A DNA stretch of 64,000 bases from Castellaniella hirudinis (GCF_042651965.1 NZ_JBHSDY010000006.1:1-64000), one strand, 5' to 3'; shown: positions 8,141-18,735, counted from the stretch's first letter. Notes: generated by a model from the sequence alone, not told the origin. Program-made: numbers and translations.

Positions 8141-8949
8141 GCCGGGTCATCCGCAGCCTTTCCGTCATCGGCCTGAGCGTGTGGCTGGCGGCCTGCGCCC
8201 AGGTGCAGACGACCCAGTCCGGCCTGGTGGGCGTGAACCGCACCCAGACCATGTCCAGCCTGGTGTCCGAGGCCGAACTGAACCAGCAGGCGGAAACCGA
8301 ATACCGCAAGATCCTGTCCCAGGCCAAGGCACAGGGCGCCCTGGACACCCCGGCCGCGCAGACCCAGCGCGTGCAGACGATTTCCCGCAAGCTCATCGCC
8401 CAGGTCGGCACCTTCCGGCCGGATGCGCGCAACTGGGCCTGGGAAATCCACGTCCTGAAATCGGACGAGGTCAACGCCTGGTGCATGCCCGGCGGCAAGA
8501 TCGCCGTCTACACCGGCTTGCTGGACAAGATCCAGCCCACGGACGCCGAACTGGCGGCCGTGCTGGGGCATGAGATCTCGCATGCGCTGCGGGAGCACGC
8601 GCGCGAACAGGTCTCGCGCCAGATGGCCGCCGGCATCGGCCTGTCGGTCCTGTCGGCCATCACCGGCAGCCAGGCCGTGTCCGACCTGGGCTCCTCGCTG
8701 ACCAACGTCATGTTCACCCTGCCCAACAGCCGGTCCAACGAAACCGAGGCCGACCGCATGGGCGTCGAGCTGGCCGCCCGCGCCGGCTACGACCCGCGCG
8801 CCGCCATCACGCTGTGGCAGAAGATGGAGAAGGCCGGGGGCGGCGGACAACCCGAAATCCTGTCCACGCACCCCTCGTCGCAAAGCCGGATCGCCGACCT
8901 GCAACAGGCCTCCCAGATCGTGCTGCCCTTGTATCAGGGCAAAAAGTAG
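8137..8949 (+). CDS. M48-family metalloprotease lipoprotein (LoiP/YcaL-like)
   Basis: Periplasm-facing lipoprotein of 270 aa. The signal peptide ends in L-A-A-C (lipidated Cys 20). The zinc site is H-E-I-S-H (residues 145-149), with the third ligand Glu in N-E-T-E-A-D-R-M-G (about 204), as expected for M48 peptidases. Relatives such as LoiP and YcaL degrade misfolded outer-membrane proteins; the same role here is inferred. The C-terminal S-T-H-P-S-S-Q-S-R-I matches the family. It overlaps aroC by 4 bp, implying translational coupling. The frame opens at 7831, but the lipoprotein signal fixes the start at 8137. Confidence 0.9.
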   Translation: MSRVIRSLSVIGLSVWLAACAQVQTTQSGLVGVNRTQTMSSLVSEAELNQQAETEYRKILSQAKAQGALDTPAAQTQRVQTISRKLIAQVGTFRPDARNWAWEIHVLKSDEVNAWCMPGGKIAVYTGLLDKIQPTDAELAAVLGHEISHALREHAREQVSRQMAAGIGLSVLSAITGSQAVSDLGSSLTNVMFTLPNSRSNETEADRMGVELAARAGYDPRAAITLWQKMEKAGGGGQPEILSTHPSSQSRIADLQQASQIVLPLYQGKK

Positions 8950-8998
8950 GGCAGGCCTCTCCCGATTTCCCGCCGCAAGGCTCCACCGCAGGCCTGAT

Positions 8999-9052
8999 GG
9001 GTCTCCCCGGGTGGAGGGACTGTTCGCAGCCTGTCCCGGAACCCGGGGACCC
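8999..9052. other. Strong nested stem-loop after the M48 gene
   Basis: The 305-bp gap 8950-9254 contains no supported gene. Its first part holds a large hairpin: GGGTCTCCCCGGGT (8999-9012) pairs with ACCCGGGGACCC (9041-9052) with a 2-nt bulge, enclosing a second stem GGGAC/GTCCC (9016-9020 with 9033-9037). No T-run follows on either strand, so it is not a textbook terminator. It may help end the aroC transcript or be a structured leader element. Confidence 0.5.
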
Positions 9053-9099
9053 GTCGGGCCGTCTTCCATGCCAAGAAGGACAATAGAGGAACGGTCTCG

Positions 9100-9120
9100 T
9101 TGGGACACTTAGATCCCCAA
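9100..9120. promoter_or_regulatory. Dyad TTGGG-N11-CCCAA upstream of leuC
   Basis: A perfect 5-bp inverted repeat with an 11-bp spacer fits the T-N11-A pattern bound by LysR-type regulators. It lies about 40 bp upstream of the predicted -35 of the leu promoter, where LysR-type activators often bind. No LysR gene is present in the window, so the regulator is unknown. Confidence 0.35.
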
Positions 9121-9161
9121 GCTGGTATCTGGTACCTCCAATACTAGGATAACCGCTCGCC

Positions 9162-9189
9162 TTGTCCGGGAAAATCACACTGGCATAAT
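9162..9189 (+). promoter_or_regulatory. Sigma-70-type promoter for leuCDB
   Basis: TTGTCC (9162-9167) and CATAAT (9184-9189), separated by 16 bp, form a plausible promoter 65 bp before leuC. The region is noticeably more AT-rich than the flanking genes. No leucine-rich leader peptide was found, so classical leu attenuation is not supported. Confidence 0.5.
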
Positions 9190-9254
9190 AGGATTCATCG
9201 CATCCGCATTCACCTGCGGGCGGCGCCATTTTCCCGATTTCCGAGGCCAAGACC

Positions 9255-10658
9255 ATGCCCCAAACCCTGTACGACAAGCTCTGGGACGCCCACGTGGTGC
9301 ACCAGGGGCCGGACGGCACCTGTCTGCTGTACATCGACCGCCATCTCGTCCACGAAGTCACCAGCCCGCAGGCCTTCGAGGGCCTGGAGCTGGCCGGCCG
9401 CAAACCGTGGCGGATTTCCGCCAACCTGGCCGTGGCCGACCACAACGTGCCCACCACGGCGCGCAGCGAAGGCATCCAGGATCCGGTCTCGCGCCTGCAG
9501 GTCGATACCCTGGACAAGAACTGCGAAACCCACGGCATCACCGAATTCCGCATGAACGACCGCCGCCAGGGCATCGTCCACGTCATCGGACCGGAACAGG
9601 GCGCGACCCTGCCGGGCATGACCGTGGTGTGCGGCGACTCCCACACCAGCACGCACGGCGCCATGGGCGCCCTGGCCTTCGGCATCGGCACCTCCGAAGT
9701 CGAACACGTCCTGGCCACGCAGACGCTGCTGATGAAAAAGAGCCGCAGCATGCTGGTGCGCGTCGAGGGCAAGCTGCCCTTCGGCTGTACCGCCAAGGAC
9801 CTGGTCCTGTATGTGATCGGCCGGATCGGCACAGCGGGCGGCACGGGCTACGCCATTGAGTTCGGCGGCAGCACCGTGCGGGCGCTGTCCATGGAAGGCC
9901 GCATGACGGTCTGCAATATGGCCATCGAAGCCGGCGCGCGCTCGGGCATGGTGGCCGTGGACCAGGTCACGATCGATTACTTCAAGGGCCGGCCCTACGC
10001 GCCCGAAGGCGCGGCCTGGGATCAGGCCGTGGCGTACTGGCGCACCCTGCATTCCGACCCGGATGCTGTCTTCGACCGCGTGGTCGAGATCGACGCTGCG
10101 CAGATCGCGCCTCAAGTCAGTTGGGGCACCTCGCCCGAAATGGTGCTGCCCGTCGACGCCCGCGTGCCCGATCCCGAAAAGGAAAAGGACGAAGTCCGCC
10201 GCAGCGGCATGGAGCGCGCGCTGCAGTACATGGGGCTCGAACCCAATATGCCGATGACCGACATCCGCATCGATCGCGTCTTCATCGGTTCGTGCACCAA
10301 TGCGCGCATCGAGGACTTGCGCGCCGCCGCCGCCGTGGCCAAGGGCCGTCGGGTTGCGTCCAACGTGCGCCAGGCCATGGTCGTGCCGGGCTCGGGGCTG
10401 GTCAAGGCCCAGGCCGAGCGCGAAGGCCTGGACAAGATTTTCCTGGCCGCGGGCTTCGAGTGGCGTGAACCGGGCTGTTCGATGTGCCTGGCGATGAACG
10501 CCGACCGGCTGGAGCCGGGCGAGCGTTGCGCCTCGACCTCGAACCGCAATTTCGAAGGCCGCCAGGGACAGGGGGGGCGCACCCACCTCGTCAGCCCCGC
10601 CATGGCCGCCGCCGCCGCGGTGGCTGGCCATTTCGTCGATATCCGCCGCCTGAGCTAG
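9255..10658 (+). CDS. leuC: 3-isopropylmalate dehydratase large subunit LeuC
   Basis: Catalytic subunit of the [4Fe-4S] isomerase that converts 2- to 3-isopropylmalate in leucine synthesis, working with LeuD. It is 467 aa, the usual length. Aconitase-family motifs are present: G-D-S-H-T-S-T-H-G-A near the N-terminal third, and the cluster-ligating Cys 347 (G-S-C-T-N-A-R) with Cys 408 and Cys 411 (G-C-S-M-C-L). It is the first gene of leuCDB; leuD starts 8 bp after its stop. Confidence 0.97.
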   Translation: MPQTLYDKLWDAHVVHQGPDGTCLLYIDRHLVHEVTSPQAFEGLELAGRKPWRISANLAVADHNVPTTARSEGIQDPVSRLQVDTLDKNCETHGITEFRMNDRRQGIVHVIGPEQGATLPGMTVVCGDSHTSTHGAMGALAFGIGTSEVEHVLATQTLLMKKSRSMLVRVEGKLPFGCTAKDLVLYVIGRIGTAGGTGYAIEFGGSTVRALSMEGRMTVCNMAIEAGARSGMVAVDQVTIDYFKGRPYAPEGAAWDQAVAYWRTLHSDPDAVFDRVVEIDAAQIAPQVSWGTSPEMVLPVDARVPDPEKEKDEVRRSGMERALQYMGLEPNMPMTDIRIDRVFIGSCTNARIEDLRAAAAVAKGRRVASNVRQAMVVPGSGLVKAQAEREGLDKIFLAAGFEWREPGCSMCLAMNADRLEPGERCASTSNRNFEGRQGQGGRTHLVSPAMAAAAAVAGHFVDIRRLS

Positions 10659-10666
10659 GAGCCGCC

Positions 10667-11317
10667 ATGCAAGCTTTCACCACCCACAAGGGCCTGGTCG
10701 CCCCCCTGGACCGGGAAAACGTCGATACCGACCTGATCATTCCCAAGCAGTTCCTGAAATCGATCAAGCGCACCGGCTTCGGCCCGAACCTGTTCGACGA
10801 ACTGCGCTACCTGGATCACGGCGAGCCCGGCATGGACAACAGCAAGCGGCCGCTGAATCCGGACTTCGTGCTGAATCAGTCCCGCTACCAGGGCGCCTCG
10901 GTCCTGCTGGCGCGCAAGAACTTCGGTTGCGGCTCCAGCCGCGAGCACGCGCCCTGGGCCCTGCAGCAGTTCGGCTTTCGCGCCATCATTGCGCCGTCGT
11001 TCGCCGACATTTTCTTCAACAACAGCTTCAAGAACGGTCTGCTGCCCATCGTGCTGCCTGAAATCCAGGTGGCGCGCCTGTTCGACGAGGTCAAGGCCTT
11101 CCCCGGCTATGCGCTCACCATCGACCTGGAACGCCAGCGTGTGATTTCGGCCGGCGGCGAGGAATCGCCTTTCGAGATCGACGCCTACCGCAAGGAATCG
11201 CTGTTGAAGGGCCTGGACGAAATCGGCCAGACCCTGCTGCGCGCCGACATGATCCGCGCCTTCGAGGCCGAGCGCCTGGCGCGCCACCCCTGGCTGGCCA
11301 AGCACGTGCCCGGCTGA
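10667..11317 (+). CDS. leuD: 3-isopropylmalate dehydratase small subunit LeuD
   Basis: Swivel-domain subunit of isopropylmalate isomerase, 216 aa. It shows the family start (F-T-T-H-K-G-L-V-A-P-L-D-R-E-N-V-D-T-D) and the substrate-loop region N-F-G-C-G-S-S-R-E-H-A-P-W-A. The start at 10667 is set by AGGAG, which overlaps the leuC stop (CTAGGAG), at good spacing. The longer frame from 10484 is a shadow of leuC. It is followed by a hairpin before leuB. Confidence 0.97.
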   Translation: MQAFTTHKGLVAPLDRENVDTDLIIPKQFLKSIKRTGFGPNLFDELRYLDHGEPGMDNSKRPLNPDFVLNQSRYQGASVLLARKNFGCGSSREHAPWALQQFGFRAIIAPSFADIFFNNSFKNGLLPIVLPEIQVARLFDEVKAFPGYALTIDLERQRVISAGGEESPFEIDAYRKESLLKGLDEIGQTLLRADMIRAFEAERLARHPWLAKHVPG

Positions 11318-11341
11318 CGCGCCGCTCCATGCGTCGGTGCG

Positions 11342-11369
11342 CACGCCCCGTTCTCAAGGACGGGGCGTG
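11342..11369 (+). terminator. Hairpin between leuD and leuB
   Basis: CACGCCCCGT (11342-11351) and ACGGGGCGTG (11360-11369) form a perfect 10-bp stem with an 8-nt loop, followed by the weak tail TCGTTGAT. The poor T-run suggests partial termination or an mRNA-stabilising element that adjusts leuB relative to leuCD, not full termination. Confidence 0.45.
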
Positions 11370-11413
11370 TCGTTGATAGACTCCCCGTTCAACATTCCCC
11401 ACTGGAAGAACCC

Positions 11414-12496
11414 ATGACTTCTCGCATCGCAGTCCTGCCGGGCGACGGCATCGGCCCGGAAATCGTCGAGCAGGCCGTGCGCGTGCTGCGCGCCCCGGCC
11501 CTGAATCTGGACCTGGAACTGACCGAGGCGCCCGTGGGCGGCGCCGCCTATGTCGCCAAGGGCCACCCTCTGCCCGAGGACACCCTGGCCCTGGCCAAGC
11601 AGTCCGACGCTATCCTGTTCGGCGCCGTGGGCGACTGGAAATTCGACAAGCTGGAACGCGCCCTGCGCCCGGAACAGGCGGTGCTGGGCCTGCGCAAGGC
11701 CTTGGGTCTGTTCGCCAATCTGCGCCCGGCGATCCTGTATCCCGAACTGGCCAACGCCTCGTCGCTCAAGCCCGAGGTCGTGGCCGGCCTGGACATCCTG
11801 ATCGTGCGCGAACTGACGGGCGACATCTATTTCGGCCAGCCGCGCGGCGTGCGCACCCTGGAAGACGGCCCGTACGCGGGCGAGCGTCAGGGCTACGACA
11901 CCATGCACTATGCCGAGTCCGAAATCCGCCGCATCGCCCACGTGGCCTTCCAGGCCGCCGCCAAGCGCCAGGGCCGTCTGTGCAGCGTGGACAAGGCCAA
12001 CGTCCTGGAAACTTCGCAGTTCTGGCGCGACATCATGATCGACGTGGCGCGCGAATATCCCAAGGTCGAACTCTCCCATATGTACGTGGACAACGCCGCC
12101 ATGCAACTGGTGCGCGAACCCAAGGCCTTCGACGTGGTGGTGACCGGCAATCTGTTCGGCGACATTCTGTCCGACGAAGCCGCCATGCTGACGGGCTCCA
12201 TCGGCATGCTGCCCTCGGCGTCGCTGAACGCCAGCCGGCAGGGCCTGTACGAACCCAGCCACGGCTCGGCGCCGGACATCGCCGGGCAGAACATCGCCAA
12301 TCCGCTGGCGACCATTCTGTCGGCCGCCATGATGCTGCGCTATTCCCTGGATGCGGCGCCAGCCGCCGACCGGATCGAAGCCGCCGTGCAGGCGGTGCTG
12401 GCCCGAGGGTTGCGCACAGCCGACATTTTTGAAGCCGGGACGACGCGGGTTTCGACCTCGGAAATGGGCGATGCCGTACTGAAGGCATTAAACTGA
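11414..12496 (+). CDS. leuB: 3-isopropylmalate dehydrogenase LeuB
   Basis: NAD-dependent oxidative decarboxylase forming 2-oxoisocaproate precursor in leucine synthesis. It is 360 aa with the expected N-terminus (I-A-V-L-P-G-D-G-I-G-P-E), the substrate motif R-E-L-T-G-D-I-Y-F-G and the C-terminal Y-E-P-S-H-G-S-A-P-D-I-A-G nucleotide/metal region, with the Mg-binding D-x-x-x-D also present (L-F-G-D-I-L-S-D-E). It lies 96 bp after leuD beyond a hairpin. The last codons (GCATTAAACTGA) are imperfectly repeated 27 bp past the stop, at 12524-12535. Confidence 0.97.
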   Translation: MTSRIAVLPGDGIGPEIVEQAVRVLRAPALNLDLELTEAPVGGAAYVAKGHPLPEDTLALAKQSDAILFGAVGDWKFDKLERALRPEQAVLGLRKALGLFANLRPAILYPELANASSLKPEVVAGLDILIVRELTGDIYFGQPRGVRTLEDGPYAGERQGYDTMHYAESEIRRIAHVAFQAAAKRQGRLCSVDKANVLETSQFWRDIMIDVAREYPKVELSHMYVDNAAMQLVREPKAFDVVVTGNLFGDILSDEAAMLTGSIGMLPSASLNASRQGLYEPSHGSAPDIAGQNIANPLATILSAAMMLRYSLDAAPAADRIEAAVQAVLARGLRTADIFEAGTTRVSTSEMGDAVLKALN

Positions 12497-12587
12497 TACA
12501 TTCATTCGATGCATTCATTTAGTGCATTAAGCTGACGTATTACACTTAGCGTTCACATATCCACTTTTACGGTTCAGGCAGGGATTT

Positions 12588-13718
12588 ATGGCTCAGGCAG
12601 TTGGTTTGGTCGGTTGGCGCGGGATGGTCGGTTCGGTGCTCATGCAACGCATGCGCGACGAAAAAGACTTCGACTTGTTCGAACCGGTCTTCTTTTCCAC
12701 CAGCAACGCGGGCGGTGCTGCGCCGTCCTGGGCGACGGGCGCCGGTCCGCTGCAAGACGCGCACGACATCGACGCGTTGCGCAAACTGCCGATCATCGTC
12801 ACCGCCCAGGGCGGCGACTACACCTCCGCCGTGTATCCCAAGCTGCGCGCCGCCGGCTGGACCGGCCTGTGGATCGACGCCGCCAGCACGCTGCGCATGA
12901 AGGACGATGCCATCATCGTGCTCGACCCGGTCAACCGTCCGGTGATCGATGCCGCCCTGCAGCGCGGCGTGCGCGACTTCATCGGCGGCAACTGCACCGT
13001 CAGTTGCATGCTGATGGGCCTGGCCGGCCTGTTCAAGGCCGATATGGTCGAATGGATGACCTCCATGACCTACCAGGCGGCCTCGGGCGGCGGCGCGCGC
13101 CACATGCGCGAACTGCTGACCCAGTTCGGCATCCTGAACCAGGCCGTGGGCGATCAGCTCGCCGATCCGGCTTCGGCCATCCTGGACATCGACCGAGGCG
13201 TGCTCAAGGCCCAGCAAAACCCCGATCTGCCCCGTGAAAACTTCGGCGTGCCCCTGGGCGGCAGCCTGATCCCCTGGATCGACAAGGACCTGGGCGACGG
13301 CATGTCGCGCGAAGAATGGAAGGGCGGCGCGGAAACCAACAAGATCCTCGGGCGCGGTCCGGGCTTCGGCGCCGATCCGGTGCCGGTCGACGGTCTGTGC
13401 GTGCGGATCGGCGCCATGCGCTGCCACAGCCAGGCGCTGACCATCAAGTTGCGGCGCGACATCCCCCTGGACGAAATCAACGACGCGGTGCGTACCGGTA
13501 CGGAGTGGGCGCGTCTGGTGCCCAACGACCGTGAATCTTCCATGCGGGACCTGACCCCCGTGGCCGTGACCGGCACGCTGGACATCCCGGTGGGCCGTTT
13601 GCGCAAGATGTCGATGGGGCCTGAATATCTCAGCGCCTTCACGGTCGGCGACCAGTTGCTGTGGGGTGCCGCCGAACCTCTGCGCCGCATGCTGCGCATC
13701 GCCCTGGGTGAACTCTGA
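12588..13718 (+). CDS. asd: Aspartate-semialdehyde dehydrogenase
   Basis: NADP-dependent enzyme reducing aspartyl phosphate to aspartate semialdehyde, the branch point to lysine/diaminopimelate, methionine and threonine. At 376 aa it is of the Gram-negative type. It has V-G-L-V-G-W-R-G-M-V-G-S-V-L at the N-terminus, catalytic Cys 136 in G-G-N-C-T-V-S-C, and the R-I-G-A-M-R-C-H-S-Q-A segment with the catalytic His. AGGCAGGGA precedes the ATG. The 91-bp gap after leuB is AT-rich and could hold a separate promoter. fimV begins 2 bp after its stop. Confidence 0.97.
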   Translation: MAQAVGLVGWRGMVGSVLMQRMRDEKDFDLFEPVFFSTSNAGGAAPSWATGAGPLQDAHDIDALRKLPIIVTAQGGDYTSAVYPKLRAAGWTGLWIDAASTLRMKDDAIIVLDPVNRPVIDAALQRGVRDFIGGNCTVSCMLMGLAGLFKADMVEWMTSMTYQAASGGGARHMRELLTQFGILNQAVGDQLADPASAILDIDRGVLKAQQNPDLPRENFGVPLGGSLIPWIDKDLGDGMSREEWKGGAETNKILGRGPGFGADPVPVDGLCVRIGAMRCHSQALTIKLRRDIPLDEINDAVRTGTEWARLVPNDRESSMRDLTPVAVTGTLDIPVGRLRKMSMGPEYLSAFTVGDQLLWGAAEPLRRMLRIALGEL

Positions 13719-13720
13719 AT

Positions 13721-15427
13721 ATGAAAAATGGCGCCACGCGTGACCTCTCGAACCCGACGCGCGTCGCGCGCCGACTCCCTACGGGCCGTCTGACGGCCGG
13801 AGCCCTGGCGCTGGCCTTTCTCGCGGGCGGCGCGGCTCAGGCCGCGACCTTCGGCCACGCGCGCCTGGCCTCCGGGGCGGGTGAGCCGCTGCTGATCCTG
13901 GTGCCGGTGTCCGGCCTGACCGAGGCCGACTTGAAGGCCTTGTCGGCCCGGCCCGCGCCCGCGGCGGACTGGGCGCAGGCGGGTTTGACGCCGCCGGTGC
14001 CGCTCGACAGCCTGTCCGTTTCCGTCGGCGACGATGTCCGGGCCGGCGGCCGCCGCGTGCTGCGCATCGGTTCCGGGCAGGCCTTCACCGGCAATCTGGC
14101 CGATCTGCTGCTGGACGTGCATACGGCCACGGGCGAACAACGCTATCAGGTGTCCCTGGTGGCGCCGGAGCCGGCCCGCGCCGCTGCGGCCTCTGCCGCC
14201 GCGCAACCGGCAGCGGGGCAGGGCGCATCGTCCACTACTGTGGGTGCTGCCGCATCCCATGCCAGCACCCGGCGCGTGCCGGCCGGCGCCATTGCCGTGC
14301 GCCCCGGCGACACGATGTTCGCCATCGGCCGCCGCCATGCGGTGGACGGGGTGTCGATCTACCAACTGATGATGGCGCTGCAGCGGGCCAATCCGCAGGC
14401 CTTCATCCACGACAACGTCAATCTGGTGCGTGCCGGCGCGTCGCTGGCGGTGCCGGACATCAACGACATGCTGTCGATTTCCGACGCCGAGGCGCGCCGC
14501 CAGTTCCAGGCCCAGGCCGCCGCTTTTGCGCGGATGCGCGGGCGTCTGGCCGGCGCATCGGCCGCCACGGATGCGGGCCAGGCCGCCACGGGCACCGTGT
14601 CGCAGGATGACTCACGGGCACACGCTCAGCCTGCGGCAGCGGCGGGCGATCATCTGCGCCTGAGCGAATCCGGCGCCAAGGGACAGGGCGCCGATGCGGC
14701 TGCCGATGCCCGCACGGCCCGGGGGCACGCCCTGAAGGATACCGAGGCCCGGGTCGATCAGCTCGAGGGCAACGTCAAGAACCTGAATCAGGCCCTCCAA
14801 TCTCAGGGCGAGGCCGCGCGCAACGCCGCCGCCCAAGGGGTCGAGGTCATCGGCCAGTCGATCCACCAGATCGCCAACGCGATCAGCGAGGCCAGCCAGG
14901 AAGCCGCCGCCCAAGCCGACGAGACGGACTCGGCGGGCGGCGCGTCGGGGGCCTCCAGCGCAGGCGCTTCCGGCGCCGCGGGTGCGAATGCGGCCGCTCC
15001 AGGGGCGTCCGGCGCCAACGGCGCACCGGGGGCGCAGGCTGCCGGGGGGGCTGCGTCCGGGTCCGGCGCGGCAGCCGCGGGTGGCGCATCCTCGACCGCC
15101 AGTTCGGGCGCGGGAGCCGCCGCTTCCAGCGCCGGTTCGCCGAGCGCCGCTGCCGGGGCTGACTCGGCTGCCCAGGCCGCCGAGCCGCAGCCTTCCGAAC
15201 GCACCCAGCACCGGGTTTCGTGGCTCCAGGATCATCTGCTGGGCGTGATGACGGGTCTCCTGGCCCTGATCGTGCTCATCATCGCCTGGCTGCTGCGCCG
15301 GGCCAATGCCGCGCGGGACGAGGCCGATGCCAGCCCCCGGGTGACGGAAGCCATGGTGCGCGAACGGATTCAGGACGTCGACCTGAATCTCGAACCGGGC
15401 GAATCCCGCCCGCCGCAGCAGCACTAG
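13721..15427 (+). CDS. fimV: FimV-like LysM-domain membrane protein
   Basis: Inner-membrane protein of 568 aa. An N-terminal signal/anchor (about 22-41) leads to the FimV N-terminal domain (A-T-F-G-H-A-R-L-A-S-G-A-G-E-P-L) and then a LysM-type peptidoglycan-binding domain (about 186-248, V-R-P-G-D-T-M-F-A-I-G-R). A short coiled coil (K-D-T-E-A-R-V-D-Q-L-E-G-N-V-K-N-L) follows, then a long Ala/Gly/Ser-rich tract (about 400-490) and a TM helix (about 504-524). Position between asd and truA is the classic fimV location. In Pseudomonas it supports type IV pilus twitching; here the pilus link is only inferred. Confidence 0.85.
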   Translation: MKNGATRDLSNPTRVARRLPTGRLTAGALALAFLAGGAAQAATFGHARLASGAGEPLLILVPVSGLTEADLKALSARPAPAADWAQAGLTPPVPLDSLSVSVGDDVRAGGRRVLRIGSGQAFTGNLADLLLDVHTATGEQRYQVSLVAPEPARAAAASAAAQPAAGQGASSTTVGAAASHASTRRVPAGAIAVRPGDTMFAIGRRHAVDGVSIYQLMMALQRANPQAFIHDNVNLVRAGASLAVPDINDMLSISDAEARRQFQAQAAAFARMRGRLAGASAATDAGQAATGTVSQDDSRAHAQPAAAAGDHLRLSESGAKGQGADAAADARTARGHALKDTEARVDQLEGNVKNLNQALQSQGEAARNAAAQGVEVIGQSIHQIANAISEASQEAAAQADETDSAGGASGASSAGASGAAGANAAAPGASGANGAPGAQAAGGAASGSGAAAAGGASSTASSGAGAAASSAGSPSAAAGADSAAQAAEPQPSERTQHRVSWLQDHLLGVMTGLLALIVLIIAWLLRRANAARDEADASPRVTEAMVRERIQDVDLNLEPGESRPPQQH

Positions 15428-15502
15428 CCGGAGACGGGCGGGCGGCCATGACGGCCCGCGCCCGTCCCGACGGCAGATGATGCATATCGGACACTGAGTT
15501 TC

Positions 15503-16315
15503 ATGGGACGCATTGCGCTCGGGCTGAGCTATGACGGCCAAGGTTGGCAGGGCTGGCAGACCCAACCCGGCGGCCGCACCCTGCAAGACACCCTGGAATC
15601 GGCTTTGCGCCGTTTCCTGGCCGCGCCCGCCGTAGCCACGATCTGCGCCGGCCGCACCGATGCCGGCGTGCATGCCTTGCAGCAGGTCGTGCACCTGGAT
15701 ACGCAGGCCGTCCGGCGTGACGAATCCTGGGTGCGTGGGCTCAATGCCTTGCTGCCCGGGACCCTGGCCGTGCAATGGGCCTGCGCCGTGCCCGACGATT
15801 TTCATGCCCGTTTTGACGCCCGGGCCCGCACCTATTTCTACGTGCTGCGCAGCGCCCCGGTGCGTTCCCCCATCCTGCAGGGCCGGGTCGGCTGGGTGCA
15901 CGAGCGGCTCGATGATGCAGCCATGCGCGCCGCTGCCGCCGTGCTGGTGGGCGAGCACGATTTCAGCGCGTTTCGCTCATCCGAATGCCAGGCGGCCAGT
16001 CCGGTGCGCACCTTGCAGGCGCTGGAGATCCACCGCACGGGCGATTTCCTGATCTTCGAGTTCCGCGCCAATGCCTTTTTGCACCATATGGTGCGCAATC
16101 TGATGGGCGTGCTGGTGATGGTGGGGCGGGGCCGCCGCCCGCCCGGGTGGGCCGCCGAACTGCTGCGCGACCGCGACCGGCGGCGGGCCGCGCCCACCTT
16201 CATGGCCGATGGCCTGTATCTGGCGCATGCCGACTATCCGGACGCAGACCTGCCGCAACGCACGCCCCGCGAGGCCTTGCGCCATCATCTGGGCGGCTTG
16301 TCGCCCGGCCTTTAG
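15503..16315 (+). CDS. truA: tRNA pseudouridine(38-40) synthase TruA
   Basis: Cytosolic enzyme isomerising uridines 38-40 in the tRNA anticodon arm. It is 270 aa. The catalytic Asp 53 lies in A-G-R-T-D-A-G-V-H-A, and the family segments L-S-Y-D-G-Q-G-W-Q-G-W-Q-T-Q and F-L-H-H-M-V-R-N-L-M-G are present. A GC-rich imperfect stem (about 15434-15467) lies between fimV and truA without a T-run. The usual next gene trpF is displaced here by a TRAP transporter pair. Confidence 0.96.
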   Translation: MGRIALGLSYDGQGWQGWQTQPGGRTLQDTLESALRRFLAAPAVATICAGRTDAGVHALQQVVHLDTQAVRRDESWVRGLNALLPGTLAVQWACAVPDDFHARFDARARTYFYVLRSAPVRSPILQGRVGWVHERLDDAAMRAAAAVLVGEHDFSAFRSSECQAASPVRTLQALEIHRTGDFLIFEFRANAFLHHMVRNLMGVLVMVGRGRRPPGWAAELLRDRDRRRAAPTFMADGLYLAHADYPDADLPQRTPREALRHHLGGLSPGL

Positions 16316-16456
16316 CGACACCCGCCGGGACGGCCGGATTGAAAACCTATTCGGGCGATTCCCGAGGCGGGGGGCCTGACGCTTCGTATAGAATTGAGCG
16401 ATTTGATTGCGAGCGGGGCATCCGCGCCGTTTTTCCGCCTGTTTCATGGAAGCATA

Positions 16457-17065
16457 ATGAAACCTCTCTTGACGATCTCCCGATGGATCGACGGGCTGAA
16501 CACCGTGGTCGGCCGGGCCGTGACCTGGTTGGTGCTGGTGGTGGCCCTGGTCAGCGCCGGCAATGCGGTGATGCGCAAACTGTTCAGCCTCAGCTCCAAC
16601 GCCTGGCTGGAGTTGCAGTGGTATCTGTTCGGGGCCATTTTCCTGCTGGCTGCGGGCTATACCTTTTTGCGCAACGAGCACGTGCGCGTCGACGTGCTGT
16701 CGCAAAAGCTGCCCGAGCGCGCTCAGGTCGGCATCGAAATTTTCGGCGTGCTGTTCTTCCTGCTGCCGGCCGCCTGCCTGGTGTTCTGGCTGTCGATCCC
16801 GTACTTCTGGGAATCCTGGATCACGCATGAACTGTCCTCGAACACCGAGGGCCTGATCCGCTGGCCGGCGAAACTCCTGATTCCGGTCGGTTTCGCGCTG
16901 CTGATCCTGGCGGGGCTGTCGCACCTGATCAAGTGCGTGGGCTTCCTGCGCGGCCAGTGTCCCAATCCGATGCAGGTTTCCAGCGGCAAGAGTGACGAAG
17001 AAGCCCTGGTGGAAGACATTCTGGCCCAACGTCAGGCCGACCTCGAAGCCGGGCAGGGGCGCTGA
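16457..17065 (+). CDS. TRAP transporter small permease (DctQ type)
   Basis: Four-helix membrane subunit (202 aa) of a tripartite ATP-independent periplasmic transporter, which takes up organic anions with Na+ or H+. The helices lie at about 18-38, 53-73, 92-116 and 136-157. The motif W-L-E-L-Q-W-Y-L-F-G-A-I-F-L-L-A-A-G-Y-T is characteristic of DctQ. GGAAG sits 7 bp before ATG 16457, which decides the start. A possible -10 (TAGAAT, 16389-16394) lies upstream. It is followed after 2 bp by the large permease. No DctP-type binding protein is encoded nearby. Confidence 0.88.
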   Translation: MKPLLTISRWIDGLNTVVGRAVTWLVLVVALVSAGNAVMRKLFSLSSNAWLELQWYLFGAIFLLAAGYTFLRNEHVRVDVLSQKLPERAQVGIEIFGVLFFLLPAACLVFWLSIPYFWESWITHELSSNTEGLIRWPAKLLIPVGFALLILAGLSHLIKCVGFLRGQCPNPMQVSSGKSDEEALVEDILAQRQADLEAGQGR

Positions 17066-17067
17066 GC

Positions 17068-18731
<1,664 letters not shown>

Positions 18732-18735
<4 letters not shown>

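Noticed and set aside
8997..9086. 29-codon frame upstream of leuC considered as a leuL-type leader peptide
   Set aside because: It contains only two Leu codons, far apart, and does not precede a terminator/antiterminator pair; attenuation by Leu codons is not supported.
8950..9254. Possible riboswitch in the leu leader
   Set aside because: The stem-loop there lacks any conserved riboswitch core I recognise and sits more than 100 bp upstream of the predicted leu promoter, so it would not be in the leuC mRNA.
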